Source: Candidatus Hemicellulosilyticus sp. P3 (lineage in GTDB: Bacteria > Bacteroidota > Bacteroidia > Bacteroidales > P3). From it: a DNA stretch of 64,000 nt. This document shows, one piece after another, positions 9,532-17,605 of this stretch. The notes beneath the pieces are model-generated. The model did not search any database and had not been told where the DNA came from. It worked only from the letters and a program-made list of their open reading frames with translations. Each line of letters starts with the position of its first letter. The stretch's first letter is position 1. The position numbers and the translations under genes are program-made. The stretch is from NCBI GenBank assembly GCA_001543385.1, contig LPNH01000008.1, positions 951-64,950 of the forward strand. Reading direction: 5' to 3'.

Positions 9532-10275
9532 ATGAAGCTTGAAGACCTTGACAAAAACAATATGCCGCACCATGTCGCCGTTATCATGGACGGCAATGGC
9601 CGCTGGGCCAAAAGGCGTGACCGCATTCGTCTGTTTGGCCATCAGAACGCTATCACGGCGGTACGCAACACCGTCGAGGCTGCGGTGGCCTGTGGCGTGC
9701 AATATCTTACACTCTATACCTTCAGCACGGAAAACTGGAACAGGCCGCAAGACGAAGTTGACGGCCTGATGGAGTTGTTAGTGAAAGCCATCAAGGATGA
9801 GACCAAGACCATGATGGACAACAATGTGCGGATGCGTGTCATCGGCGATACAGACCGTCTTCCGCTGCGGTCGTTGCAGATGTTGCAGCAGTGCATGGAT
9901 GATACATCGGCCAACACCGGTACCACTGTTGTCTTGGCGTTGAGCTACAGCGCCCGCTGGGAGATGGCGCAGGCGTTACGCCGATTCTACGACGATGTGC
10001 GTGACGGTCATGTCCGGCGCGACGATATCGGCGAAGAGACGCTTCGCGGCTACCTTGTCACCCGCGACATCCCCGACCCCGACCTGCTTATACGTACCGG
10101 TGGCGAGTTGCGTCTGAGCAACTTCCTGTTGTGGCAGATGGCTTATACTGAGTTTTATTTCAGCGAGCAGCTGTGGCCCGACTTCCGCCACGAGAACTTC
10201 TACGAAGCCATAGCGGACTACCAGCGCCGTCAGCGGCGCTATGGCAAAACGGGTGACCAAATCGCCCGAAAATAA
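9532..10275 (+). CDS. uppS: Isoprenyl transferase (undecaprenyl diphosphate synthase)
   Basis: 247 residues, the normal length of cis-prenyltransferases. The signature HVAVIMDGNGRWAKRR near residue 13 contains the catalytic Asp and the diphosphate-binding residues. The C-terminal signature (RTGGELRLSNFLLWQ followed by AYTEFYF) is also present; the second residue pair reads GG instead of the more usual SG. The enzyme condenses isopentenyl diphosphate units onto farnesyl diphosphate to make the C55 lipid carrier used for peptidoglycan, O-antigen and capsule. It is soluble or peripheral in the cytoplasm. It lies between the DUF6089 barrel gene and bamA, linking carrier-lipid synthesis to outer-membrane assembly. 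Confidence 0.96.
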   Translation: MKLEDLDKNNMPHHVAVIMDGNGRWAKRRDRIRLFGHQNAITAVRNTVEAAVACGVQYLTLYTFSTENWNRPQDEVDGLMELLVKAIKDETKTMMDNNVRMRVIGDTDRLPLRSLQMLQQCMDDTSANTGTTVVLALSYSARWEMAQALRRFYDDVRDGHVRRDDIGEETLRGYLVTRDIPDPDLLIRTGGELRLSNFLLWQMAYTEFYFSEQLWPDFRHENFYEAIADYQRRQRRYGKTGDQIARK

Positions 10276-10366
10276 AGCGAAGATATAATAAAATGTCCGT
10301 TTTTAAGTTATATCTTATTATCTATCATACCCGACAATACACCATTCACCGTTGACATCCAGTCTC

Positions 10367-12955
10367 ATGCCATACAATCGGCTTCATCCGGTCTTTTACT
10401 CCAAGCCTGCCGCAGGCTTGTCGTTCCTTTTGTCGTTCCTTTTCGTGTCGCTTTGCTGCAGCCCGCTTCGGGCGCAGGTGCGCGTTGGAGGCAGTGATCA
10501 TAACATCGACTATCTCACCCCCAAATCCTACGAGATTGGCGACATCGTCTTGGAGGGAGCCGATCGCCTCGACAAGCGCATGGTGATCCTTGTCTCCGGG
10601 CTGCAGGTGGGCGAGACAGTCCGCGTTCCCGGCGACCGTATCGCCACGGCCATTGACAACCTCTGGAAGCAAGGGCTGTTCGAAGACATCCAGATACGCA
10701 TCATGCGCATTCAGGACGGCAAGATTTATCTGAAAATTTTTCTCAAGGAGCGGCCCAAGCTTGCCCGGTTCAAATTCAACGGTGTCAAAAAGAGCGATGC
10801 CGACAAATTGCGCACGGAAATCAAGCTTGTAGCCGGCGATGTTGTGACAGAAAACCTGCTCACCACTTCGCGCAACAAAATCCTGAGTTATTACAAAGAG
10901 AAAGGCTACGGCAATGTCAGCGTCCAGGCCGATGCGGTGCCCGACACCGCTGGCGGCAAAGCCGACCGCGTCGACGTCATCTTCAACGTCAAGGTGGGGA
11001 AGAAAGTCAAAATCGACACCCTGGTCATCGAGGGCAACAGCGTTGTCTCGACCAACAAGTTGCTGCGTAAGATGAAAAACACCCACGATGTGCGTTACGG
11101 GCGCAAACTCTATTTCTGGACACCGGGTTTTTGGAAAAAATCGCGCTACGACGAATCCAAATTGCAGGAAGATCTCGACGGGCTTGTGGCCTACTACAAC
11201 TCCATGGGATATCGCGACGCCCGTGTCGTCTCCGACACTGTCTACGACTCGCCTGCCAACGGCGCATCGCGCAAGCAAGATCGGCTCATTGTCCGTGTCA
11301 AGCTCCACGAGGGCAACAAATACACTTTCCGCAATATCACCTTCACAGGCAACACCATCTACTCGTCCGAGACCTTGTCACGCCATCTGCGCATTAAGAA
11401 GGGCGACCCCTACAACGAAGAGCAGCTCATGACCAACATCAGCTACAACCCCAGCGGCACAGACATCACGGCGCTCTACATGGACAACGGCTACCTCTTC
11501 TTCAACGCCACCCCTGTCGAGGTGGCTGTCGACAATGACTCCATTGACATCGAAATACGTATTGTCGAGGGCAAACAGGCGCGCATCCGCAACGTGACTG
11601 TCGAGGGCAACACCATCACCAACGACAAGATTATCATGCGCGAGCTGCACACGAGACCGGGCGACCTGTTCAGCCGTGACGCCGTGCTCCGCAGCCGTCG
11701 TGAATTGGCCACACTGGGCTACTTCAAAGAAGAGTCCATCATTCCCGAGCCCCGGCCCAACCGTGAGGACGGTACGGTCGACATCGTCTATAAAGTCGAG
11801 GAAGGCTCCACCAGTCAAATCAACCTGCAGGGAGGCTACGGCAGCGGCATGGTCATAGGCCAGTTGGGCCTGCAGCTCAACAACTTCTCTGCACGCAATA
11901 TCTTCAATAAAAATGCATGGGCGCCGTTGCCTGCCGGCGACGGGCAGAAACTGGGGCTCAACCTCGTCACCAACGGCACCTACTACTATGCCATCAGTGG
12001 TTCTTTCACCGAGCCGTGGCTCGGTGGTCGTCGGCCGCAGTCGCTCACCGTGTCGCTCTACCACAACCTTTACAGCAACGGCTACTACTACAGCAGCAGC
12101 GATGAGCGCTACTACAGCTTGCGCATCACCGGCGGCGGCGTTTCTTTTTCGCGCCGGCTTAAATGGCCCGATGACTATTTCATTTTCTCTCAGGGTCTCT
12201 CCTACAAACGTTATACCCTCAACAACTACACCAACCTTTCGTCCCTCTTCACCGACGGCGCCTCCAACGACCTCTCCTACAGTGTCACCGTCAGCCGCAA
12301 CTCCCTCGATTCGCCCATCTTCCCGCGCAGCGGTTCCGAGGTCTCCGTGTCTGGCTTTGTCACCCCGCCATATTCACTCTTTCGTCACAAAGGCTACTAT
12401 TCCAGCCTGGCTGCCGCCGGCAACTATGCCGAAATGTACAAATGGATAGAGTATTTCAAAGTCAATGTACGTGGTTCCTGGATGCTCAATCTTGTGGGTG
12501 ACGTAGTGCTCAACGCCCGTTTCCGTTTCGGCTGGATGAGCTATTACAACAGCGAGATAGGGCTGTCGCCCTTTGGCCGCTACTACTTGGGCGGTGACGG
12601 CCTTTCCACGTGGATGCTCGACGGGCGCGAAGTGATCCCGTTGCGTGGCTATCAGAACAATTCGCTCACCCCTTCCGGCGGAGCCTCTGTCTTCGACCGT
12701 TATACTTTCGAGCTCCGTCAGCCCGTCATAGAAAGCAACTCCGCCACCATCTATGTCCTCGGTTTTCTCGAAGGGGGCAACAGCTGGGCCTCCACCAAGC
12801 AGTTCCAGCCCTTCAAGATGTACAATTCAGCCGGTCTCGGCGTCCGCGTCTTCATGCCCATGTTCGGCATGATTGGCATTGACTGGGGCTATGGATTCGA
12901 CGGCCTTTACGGCGGTAGCCAGTTCCACTTCAGCATCGGGCAGAGCCTCGACTAA
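10367..12955 (+). CDS. bamA: Outer membrane protein assembly factor BamA
   Basis: 862 residues from the ATG at 10367, which gives a signal peptide ending near SPLRAQ; an in-frame TTG at 10352 is less likely. Residues ~50-430 hold five POTRA repeats, visible as recurring I-x-x-I-x-F/V-x-G-N motifs (VIEGNSV, ITFTGNTI, VTVEGNTI). The C-terminal half is a 16-strand Omp85 barrel containing the loop-6 motif LRGY at about residue 760. BamA folds and inserts beta-barrel proteins into the outer membrane. The neighbours are uppS upstream and two Skp-type chaperones 16 bp downstream, a functional unit. The protein ends FHFSIGQSLD, so the last residue is not the aromatic usually ending the beta signal. 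Confidence 0.95.
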   Translation: MPYNRLHPVFYSKPAAGLSFLLSFLFVSLCCSPLRAQVRVGGSDHNIDYLTPKSYEIGDIVLEGADRLDKRMVILVSGLQVGETVRVPGDRIATAIDNLWKQGLFEDIQIRIMRIQDGKIYLKIFLKERPKLARFKFNGVKKSDADKLRTEIKLVAGDVVTENLLTTSRNKILSYYKEKGYGNVSVQADAVPDTAGGKADRVDVIFNVKVGKKVKIDTLVIEGNSVVSTNKLLRKMKNTHDVRYGRKLYFWTPGFWKKSRYDESKLQEDLDGLVAYYNSMGYRDARVVSDTVYDSPANGASRKQDRLIVRVKLHEGNKYTFRNITFTGNTIYSSETLSRHLRIKKGDPYNEEQLMTNISYNPSGTDITALYMDNGYLFFNATPVEVAVDNDSIDIEIRIVEGKQARIRNVTVEGNTITNDKIIMRELHTRPGDLFSRDAVLRSRRELATLGYFKEESIIPEPRPNREDGTVDIVYKVEEGSTSQINLQGGYGSGMVIGQLGLQLNNFSARNIFNKNAWAPLPAGDGQKLGLNLVTNGTYYYAISGSFTEPWLGGRRPQSLTVSLYHNLYSNGYYYSSSDERYYSLRITGGGVSFSRRLKWPDDYFIFSQGLSYKRYTLNNYTNLSSLFTDGASNDLSYSVTVSRNSLDSPIFPRSGSEVSVSGFVTPPYSLFRHKGYYSSLAAAGNYAEMYKWIEYFKVNVRGSWMLNLVGDVVLNARFRFGWMSYYNSEIGLSPFGRYYLGGDGLSTWMLDGREVIPLRGYQNNSLTPSGGASVFDRYTFELRQPVIESNSATIYVLGFLEGGNSWASTKQFQPFKMYNSAGLGVRVFMPMFGMIGIDWGYGFDGLYGGSQFHFSIGQSLD

Positions 12956-12971
12956 AAACAGTGTCTAAAAT

Positions 12972-13613
12972 ATGAAACAGGCCCCCCGGTTTCTCTTCGC
13001 AGCAGCAGTTCTTCTGATTGCCATTGCCACCGGAACGGCGGCAATGGCGCAAAAATACGCCTGCGTCAACTCCGAGCATGTGCTCAAGAGCCTGCCGGAC
13101 TATGTGCAGGCCCAGCAGCGGCTCGAACGCTATGTCGCCGAATGGCAGCAGGAGATAGAGGCTAAATACAGCGAATACGAGACCTTGCAGTCCGAGTACA
13201 GACAGAAATCCTATCTGTTGCCGGACAACCTGAAAAAACACCACGAAGAGCAAATCAGCGCCAAGCATCAGGAAATAGTCGCTCTGCAGCAACAGCGCTT
13301 TGGTGTGGGAGGTGACATGGACAAAAAACGCGCCGAACTGCTCAAACCGGTCCAGGATCGTGTTTATGCAGCCATTGAGCGTGTGGCCAATGAGAAAAAC
13401 TACGCTTTCGTCTTCGACCGTTCCGGCACGTCCACAGTGCTCTATGCCAACGTGAAATACGATATCACCGCACAAGTGCTCGACGCATTGGGTTACACTG
13501 GCGGCTCCGCCGACAGCGCCGACGCCGTCGACTCCGACAAGAAGTCCAAAGCCAAGGCCGCCAACGCTCCCTTGCGCGACAGCCGGCGCGGCCCGGGAAT
13601 TAAAACAAAATAA
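12972..13613 (+). CDS. OmpH/Skp family periplasmic chaperone (first copy)
   Basis: 213 residues with a signal peptide ending in AMAQK. The body carries the OmpH pattern: an N-terminal strand (YACVNSEHVLKSLPDY), a long charged coiled coil (~45-120, YVAEWQQEIEAKYSEYE...), and a C-terminal strand (NYAFVFDRSG). A lysine/alanine-rich tail of about 35 residues extends beyond the family core. Skp proteins hold unfolded outer-membrane proteins in the periplasm for the BAM complex, and this gene starts 16 bp after bamA. The tail (DKKSKAKAANAPLRDSRRG) is not part of the standard fold and its role is unknown. Confidence 0.9.
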   Translation: MKQAPRFLFAAAVLLIAIATGTAAMAQKYACVNSEHVLKSLPDYVQAQQRLERYVAEWQQEIEAKYSEYETLQSEYRQKSYLLPDNLKKHHEEQISAKHQEIVALQQQRFGVGGDMDKKRAELLKPVQDRVYAAIERVANEKNYAFVFDRSGTSTVLYANVKYDITAQVLDALGYTGGSADSADAVDSDKKSKAKAANAPLRDSRRGPGIKTK

Positions 13614-13619
13614 ATTGTG

Positions 13620-13627
13620 TATCTTTG
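13620..13627 (+). promoter_or_regulatory. -7 promoter element before the second Skp gene
   Basis: TATCTTTG matches TAnnTTTG and lies 48 bp before the ATG of the second ompH-type gene. The second chaperone may therefore be transcribed separately as well as from the bamA operon. Confidence 0.55.
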
Positions 13628-13674
13628 CACACCCGATACCGCACATCACGTAAATCCAAATAATTAAAGCATAC

Positions 13675-14184
13675 ATGAAAAGAACAGTAATCGCACTATT
13701 GCTGATGCTGGTTGCCGCGGCGCCCGCATCCATGGCACAGAAGAATGTGAAATTAGGCCACATCAACTCCAACGAGTTGATGCAGATAATGCCCGGCCGC
13801 GACTCGGCGCAGGCCGCCTTCCAGCGTGAGGTCGAAGACTTGCAGGCCACACTGAAGACCATGCAGGATGAGCTTGAGTCACGCTACAACGACTATCGTG
13901 CCAAAGAGTCTCAGATGTCCGACCTCATCAAACAGACCAAACAGCGCGAACTGCAGGACATGGGCGCCCGCATGGAGGAGTTCCAGAAGAACGCGCAGCA
14001 GCAGCTGCAGGACCGCGAGCAAGAATTGTTAAAGCCCATCATCGATCGGGCCAAAAAAGCCATCGAGGAAGTCGCCAAGGAGCGTGGCTACACCTACATC
14101 TTCGACTCCGGAGTCGGCGCATTGCTCTATCAGCAGGACAGCGAAGACATCATGCCGTTCGTCAAGACCAAATTGAACCTGTAG
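13675..14184 (+). CDS. OmpH/Skp family periplasmic chaperone (second copy)
   Basis: 169 residues with a signal peptide ending in SMAQK. The standard Skp/OmpH layout is seen: strand KLGHINSNELMQIMPG, a long coiled coil (~45-120, rich in Q, E and K), and strand GYTYIFDSGVGALLY. It is closer to the usual family length than its upstream neighbour. Two adjacent skp-like genes after bamA are common in Bacteroidetes and may supply chaperones with different clients. A -7 promoter element lies in the 61-bp gap before it and a strong terminator follows. Confidence 0.92.
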   Translation: MKRTVIALLLMLVAAAPASMAQKNVKLGHINSNELMQIMPGRDSAQAAFQREVEDLQATLKTMQDELESRYNDYRAKESQMSDLIKQTKQRELQDMGARMEEFQKNAQQQLQDREQELLKPIIDRAKKAIEEVAKERGYTYIFDSGVGALLYQQDSEDIMPFVKTKLNL

Positions 14185-14200
14185 TTACAATCCTTGCAGG

Positions 14201-14244
14201 ACAATGAAGGGGGGTGCGAGTTCAACCGCGCCCCCCTTCACTGT
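14201..14244 (+). terminator. Terminator of the bamA-skp operon
   Basis: A long GC-rich inverted repeat pairs 14201-14217 with 14228-14244 (core GAAGGGGGG with CCCCCCTTC), with one mismatch and one wobble pair. It lies 16 bp after the stop codon. Only a weak T-rich tract follows. Confidence 0.75.
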
Positions 14245-14451
14245 CTATCTGCTTTGTGCGTTGTATTATGTGTTTTATAATCACGGTTCAATGCAACCGT
14301 ATGTTTCGTCGGCAACCCGCAAATCATCGGCAGTGTGCGTCGGCCGATAGCAGGTGGGGTGGATGGCGCCTGCTTCTTCGTTCATAGAACGGATAGGGGG
14401 CGCATTGTCCGACACGTTTCGGAAATCCTGTATCTGAATGCAGTAAATAAG
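14245..14451. other. Intergenic stretch between convergent terminators
   Basis: About 200 bp between the terminator of the skp operon and the terminator of the kal operon. A minus-strand open frame runs through it (14281-14523) but crosses the terminator hairpin and overlaps the end of kal, so no gene is called. No promoter element or RNA gene was recognised. Confidence 0.5.
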
Positions 14452-14479
14452 AAGAGCCGCAGCATTCGCTGCAGCTCTT
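14452..14479 (-). terminator. Terminator of the atoD-kal unit
   Basis: AAGAGC-GCAGC pairs with GCTGC-GCTCTT around an ATTC loop, one internal mismatch. On the minus strand the stem is followed by TTCTTATTT. It lies 22 bp downstream of the kal stop codon. Confidence 0.8.
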
Positions 14480-14501
14480 CCACATCGTGACGGGATCTCC
14501 G

Positions 14502-14894
14502 TTACTTGTTTTTGCGCTGGCACTCTTTGGGGGTGACGCAGGTGCCGCTTGCGCGGCAGACCAATATCTTCTCCTCAAGCACATCGGCGGCGCTGTCGCT
14601 GATGTCGGGACGGGTCTTGATGACTTTGTATGCCTCAAAACTCATCTTGCGCGAGGTGTTGCCCACATGGGTTATCTCGCCGTAGGCTTCGATGTAGTCG
14701 CCCGCATATACGGGAGCTTTGAACTCAACCATATCGTAGGCGCAGAAGAGACCCTCGTCGCCGTCTTGGATAATGAGGAGTTCGGTGGCGACATCGCCAA
14801 AGAGGTGCAACATGTGGGCACCGTCAACCAGATTGCCGCCGTAATGAGCGTCTTTTGCGCTCATCCGGACTCGGAGCATGGATTTTACAGCCAT
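14502..14894 (-). CDS. kal: 3-aminobutyryl-CoA ammonia-lyase (hotdog fold)
   Basis: 130 residues, the size of a single hotdog domain. The sequence [33 protein letters not shown], followed by [32 protein letters not shown], is the pattern of 3-aminobutyryl-CoA and beta-alanyl-CoA ammonia-lyases rather than thioesterases. In lysine fermentation the enzyme removes ammonia from 3-aminobutyryl-CoA to give crotonyl-CoA, which feeds butyrate formation. It lies 43 bp downstream of a CoA-transferase A subunit, which fits the same pathway. The other lysine genes (kamA, kamDE, kdd, kce) are not in this window. A beta-alanyl-CoA or hotdog thioesterase activity cannot be excluded from sequence alone. Confidence 0.85.
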   Translation of the reverse strand: MAVKSMLRVRMSAKDAHYGGNLVDGAHMLHLFGDVATELLIIQDGDEGLFCAYDMVEFKAPVYAGDYIEAYGEITHVGNTSRKMSFEAYKVIKTRPDISDSAADVLEEKILVCRASGTCVTPKECQRKNK

Positions 14895-14937
14895 AGTTTG
14901 TGTAATTGGTGGTTAGTGATTGTCGGCCCAGGTTCTC

Positions 14938-15582
14938 CTACTTCACGATAAAGTCTACCAAAATGCCGGGTGTCTTGACGTTTTCAGGGGCGATGCTGCC
15001 GGTGGCGACCACTTCCTGCGGTTCGACAATAACGATGTCGGCCGCGGTGGCCATCATGGGGCAGAAGTTCTGCGAGGTGCCTTTGTACACCAAGTTGCCG
15101 CTTTCGTCGCAGATGTTGGCGCCAATGAGGGCTATGTCGGCATGCAACGGCTTTTCCAGCAGATATTCCTTACCGTCGACAGTCACTTTCTGTTTGCCGT
15201 TTTCGACAACGGTGCCCAGCCCGGTCTGGGTCAGCACGCCGCCCAGTCCCGCTCCGCCGGCTCGCACCTGTTCGGCCAAAGTGCCTTGGGGCTGCAGGGT
15301 CACCTCCAGTTCGCCGGCATTCATCTGGTCGATGGTGTTATTGTTGGTGCCGATATGTGAGGCGATAAGGTGCTTTACCTGACGGTTGGTGATCAGTTTG
15401 CCGATACCCGTCTCGGGATAGGCGGTGTCGTTGGCGATGACGGTGAGGTTCTTCACGCCTTTTTCCACCAATGCTTCAATGACGGCGTGTGGTGTGCCCA
15501 CGCCCAGGAACCCGCCTATCATGACGGTCATACCGTCCTGAACCTTGGCGGCGGCGTCTTTTGCGGAGATAAATTTACTCAT
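14938..15582 (-). CDS. atoD: 3-oxoacid / butyrate-acetoacetate CoA-transferase, subunit A
   Basis: 214 residues, matching the alpha subunit of two-subunit family I CoA-transferases. Visible hallmarks are the N-terminal DGMTVMIGGFLGVGTPHAVIEAL glycine-rich segment, the GTLAEQVRAGGAGLGGVLTQTGLGT block, and the C-terminal DIVIVEPQEVV. The catalytic glutamate of these enzymes lies in subunit B, which is not encoded nearby. In amino-acid fermenters the complete enzyme moves CoA between acetoacetate or butyrate and acetate. Here the gene forms a two-gene unit with kal, with its own promoter and terminator. The partner must be elsewhere or the protein cannot act as a normal heteromer. Confidence 0.9.
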   Translation of the reverse strand: MSKFISAKDAAAKVQDGMTVMIGGFLGVGTPHAVIEALVEKGVKNLTVIANDTAYPETGIGKLITNRQVKHLIASHIGTNNNTIDQMNAGELEVTLQPQGTLAEQVRAGGAGLGGVLTQTGLGTVVENGKQKVTVDGKEYLLEKPLHADIALIGANICDESGNLVYKGTSQNFCPMMATAADIVIVEPQEVVATGSIAPENVKTPGILVDFIVK

Positions 15583-15631
15583 GGTGTTTATTGTTGTCTT
15601 GTTATTTGAGTTGTTGTTACAAAAAGGTATG

Positions 15632-15639
15632 CAAATATA
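15632..15639 (-). promoter_or_regulatory. -7 promoter element for atoD-kal
   Basis: On the minus strand TATATTTG fits TAnnTTTG, 49 bp before the atoD start. A T-rich segment is found at the -33 position. It is divergent from the promoter of the gene at 15720. Confidence 0.6.
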
Positions 15640-15666
15640 CCAATTATTTTCCGATGCTAAAAAAAA

Positions 15667-15698
15667 TTTGTGCGGACAGCATTTTATAAGTACCTTTG
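15667..15698 (+). promoter_or_regulatory. Consensus promoter for the secreted protein at 15720
   Basis: TTTG (15667-15670), a 20-bp spacer and TACCTTTG (15691-15698) match the Bacteroidetes -33/-7 consensus. The ATG at 15720 is 21 bp downstream of the -7 element, which decides it against an in-frame ATG at 15696 inside the promoter. Confidence 0.75.
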
Positions 15699-15719
15699 CA
15701 TGTGGAAATAAGTGACTTT

Positions 15720-16352
15720 ATGAGAAAACCAGCCGCTTTAGCATTTTTTTTGATTGGCCTCTCTTTGGGTTGTGCGGCCCAAGAGTATGTCGAGCCTGTC
15801 GAGATGTGGGACAGCGAGGAGGTGCAGGGTAACAATTACCATGGATTTGCTTTTAATGAGACATGGGATGTAGACTTCACTGTCGCCGCGCAAGACGGGC
15901 GCTATACATTGACAGAAGAGGACATTGTCAAGGCGGAGCGTCTTATTCAGAAAAAGATAGCCTATGTCAACCGCGACCATGTCAACCAAGGTGGTCGCTG
16001 TCCGGTAATCGACGAGCACATGAACAAGTACGAGCGGCAGTACGTGGGGTTCACAGATATCTACGGCTACCGTATCGCATGGGTCAATTTCCTGTGGGAC
16101 GATGCGGTGAAGGCGCGTCTGGGTAAAGACATCATCCTCACTCAGGGAGGCTGCGGGCGCTATTGGCATGTGTTGGTCAACCTTGATACAGAGAAGGTCT
16201 ACGGCCTTGAAGTGAACGAGTCCGGGAATGTGCGCTACCTGCCCCGCGCCAGGAAGCAGGGGCCGCGTATCAGCCGCCCAAAGAAAAACTACAACCCGCA
16301 GCGCATCCGCAAAACAGGCATTATCCACAGCGAGGCGGAGAAGCAATTCTGA
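15720..16352 (+). CDS. Secreted protein of unknown function
   Basis: 210 residues from the ATG set by the promoter. A signal peptide (FFLIGLSLGCAAQ) is followed by an acidic mature N terminus (EYVEPVEMWDSEE). The central part includes ITQGGCGRYW-like and HVLVNLDTEKVYGLEV strands. The C-terminal 35 residues are strongly basic (RARKQGPRISRPKKNYNPQ). I do not recognise the family. The protein is probably periplasmic or extracellular. It is 26 bp upstream of a secreted M14 carboxypeptidase gene and is divergent from atoD, so joint transcription with the peptidase is plausible. No catalytic motif was identified; the basic tail could bind nucleic acid or anionic surface, but that is speculation. 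Confidence 0.75.
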   Translation: MRKPAALAFFLIGLSLGCAAQEYVEPVEMWDSEEVQGNNYHGFAFNETWDVDFTVAAQDGRYTLTEEDIVKAERLIQKKIAYVNRDHVNQGGRCPVIDEHMNKYERQYVGFTDIYGYRIAWVNFLWDDAVKARLGKDIILTQGGCGRYWHVLVNLDTEKVYGLEVNESGNVRYLPRARKQGPRISRPKKNYNPQRIRKTGIIHSEAEKQF

Positions 16353-16378
16353 GTCAAAGCGCAGGATAAAGCTTTCAA

Positions 16379-17599
16379 ATGACTTTCTGTTTGAGGTACC
16401 GTTTCTCCCTGATTGCGGCGTATCTTCTGTTGTCTGTATGCTCAGGCAAAGCGCAGCTGCCCCTCCGCCCCGACGCATTTCCTCCTTCGGAGTCCTCGGC
16501 GTCTACGGGCAAGGCATTGCTGATGGCAGACGATTCCGCTTCGATGGCGGATTGGATGCATTATCCCACTTACGAGCATTATGTCGCCATGATGCAGCGT
16601 TTTGAGCGGCGTCACCCTGCGCTCTGCCGCCTTGATACGATAGGCACTTCGGTAAATGGCCGGCTCATACTCTGTGTCCGGTTGTCTGACGACAACGCGG
16701 CTACGGTGGCGGAGAAGCCGCAAGTGTTCTACTCCGCGGCAATACATGGTGACGAATTGGTGGGCTTCCACCTGATGTTGCATCTTATCGATACACTGCT
16801 GCAGGCCTACGGTGTTTCGCCGCAGATAACAGCATTGCTCGCCTCGACAGAAGTTTACATCAACCCCCTTGCCAATCCCGACGGCACCTATTACGGCGGC
16901 AACGGCACAGTCGGCTTGTCGCGTCGGTACAATGCCCGCGGAGTCGACCTCAACCGCAATTATCCCGACCCGTTCGCCGCCACGGCCAAGAATATCGAGC
17001 CCGAGAATCAGGCAATGATAGACTATGTATCTGTTCATCGTTTCCGTCTGTCGGCCAACCTGCATTCCGGCAGTGAAGTGATGAATTATCCGTGGGACAG
17101 TTTCACTTCCGCCCAGCGCAGCCATCCCGACGCCGATTGGTGGGTGGCGGTGAGCAAGCGCTTTGTCGACACATGCCGTCGTGAGAGCCCCGCCATGTTC
17201 ACCGATGTGGTGAACAGCGGCTATATCGCCGGCGGCGACTGGTATGTCATCACGGGCGGGCGGCAGGATTATATGAACTACTGCCACGACATGCTGGAGA
17301 TGACGATGGAGCTGTCAAGTGTCAAAAAAGTGGCGTCGGGCGACCTGCCCCGCTACTGGCGCAGCCAGCGCCAGGCGCTAATCAACTACCTGTGCGAGGT
17401 GCATGCGCTTCCTGTCGCTGCCGGTGTCTGCTCATCCGTTGCAGGCCGAGGCTCATGGCGAGCCTATCCCAATCCCACACGCGGGCCTGTGACAGTCGAG
17501 ACAGACGGCCGTGCAGTCTTGCTCGACCTGAGCGGACATCCGGCCGGGATCCATTTGCTCCGGGTCGACGGGCGTTGGGTGCGTGTAATCAAACTCTGA
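16379..17599 (+). CDS. Secreted M14-family zinc carboxypeptidase with short T9SS-like C terminus
   Basis: 406 residues with a signal peptide ending in GKAQ. The M14 metallo-carboxypeptidase elements are all present: zinc ligands H123 and E126 in AIHGDE, NPDG, the substrate-binding DLNRNYPDPF, the third zinc ligand H229 in NLHSG, and the catalytic Glu near residue 311 in TMELS. It therefore removes C-terminal residues from peptides outside the cell. The last ~60 residues (AYPNPTRGPVTVET ... GIHLLRVDGRWVRVIKL) look like a shortened type IX sorting domain. The next gene, a glycosyltransferase, begins 6 bp after the stop. Peptide supply for amino-acid fermentation is a sensible role here. Confidence 0.9.
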   Translation: MTFCLRYRFSLIAAYLLLSVCSGKAQLPLRPDAFPPSESSASTGKALLMADDSASMADWMHYPTYEHYVAMMQRFERRHPALCRLDTIGTSVNGRLILCVRLSDDNAATVAEKPQVFYSAAIHGDELVGFHLMLHLIDTLLQAYGVSPQITALLASTEVYINPLANPDGTYYGGNGTVGLSRRYNARGVDLNRNYPDPFAATAKNIEPENQAMIDYVSVHRFRLSANLHSGSEVMNYPWDSFTSAQRSHPDADWWVAVSKRFVDTCRRESPAMFTDVVNSGYIAGGDWYVITGGRQDYMNYCHDMLEMTMELSSVKKVASGDLPRYWRSQRQALINYLCEVHALPVAAGVCSSVAGRGSWRAYPNPTRGPVTVETDGRAVLLDLSGHPAGIHLLRVDGRWVRVIKL

Positions 17600-17605
17600 G
17601 ACGGC

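Noticed and set aside
14281-14523. Minus-strand open frame of 80 codons with good codon bias downstream of kal
   Set aside because: It overlaps the 3' end of kal and runs straight through the kal terminator hairpin; no family recognised, so it is more likely a chance or decayed frame.
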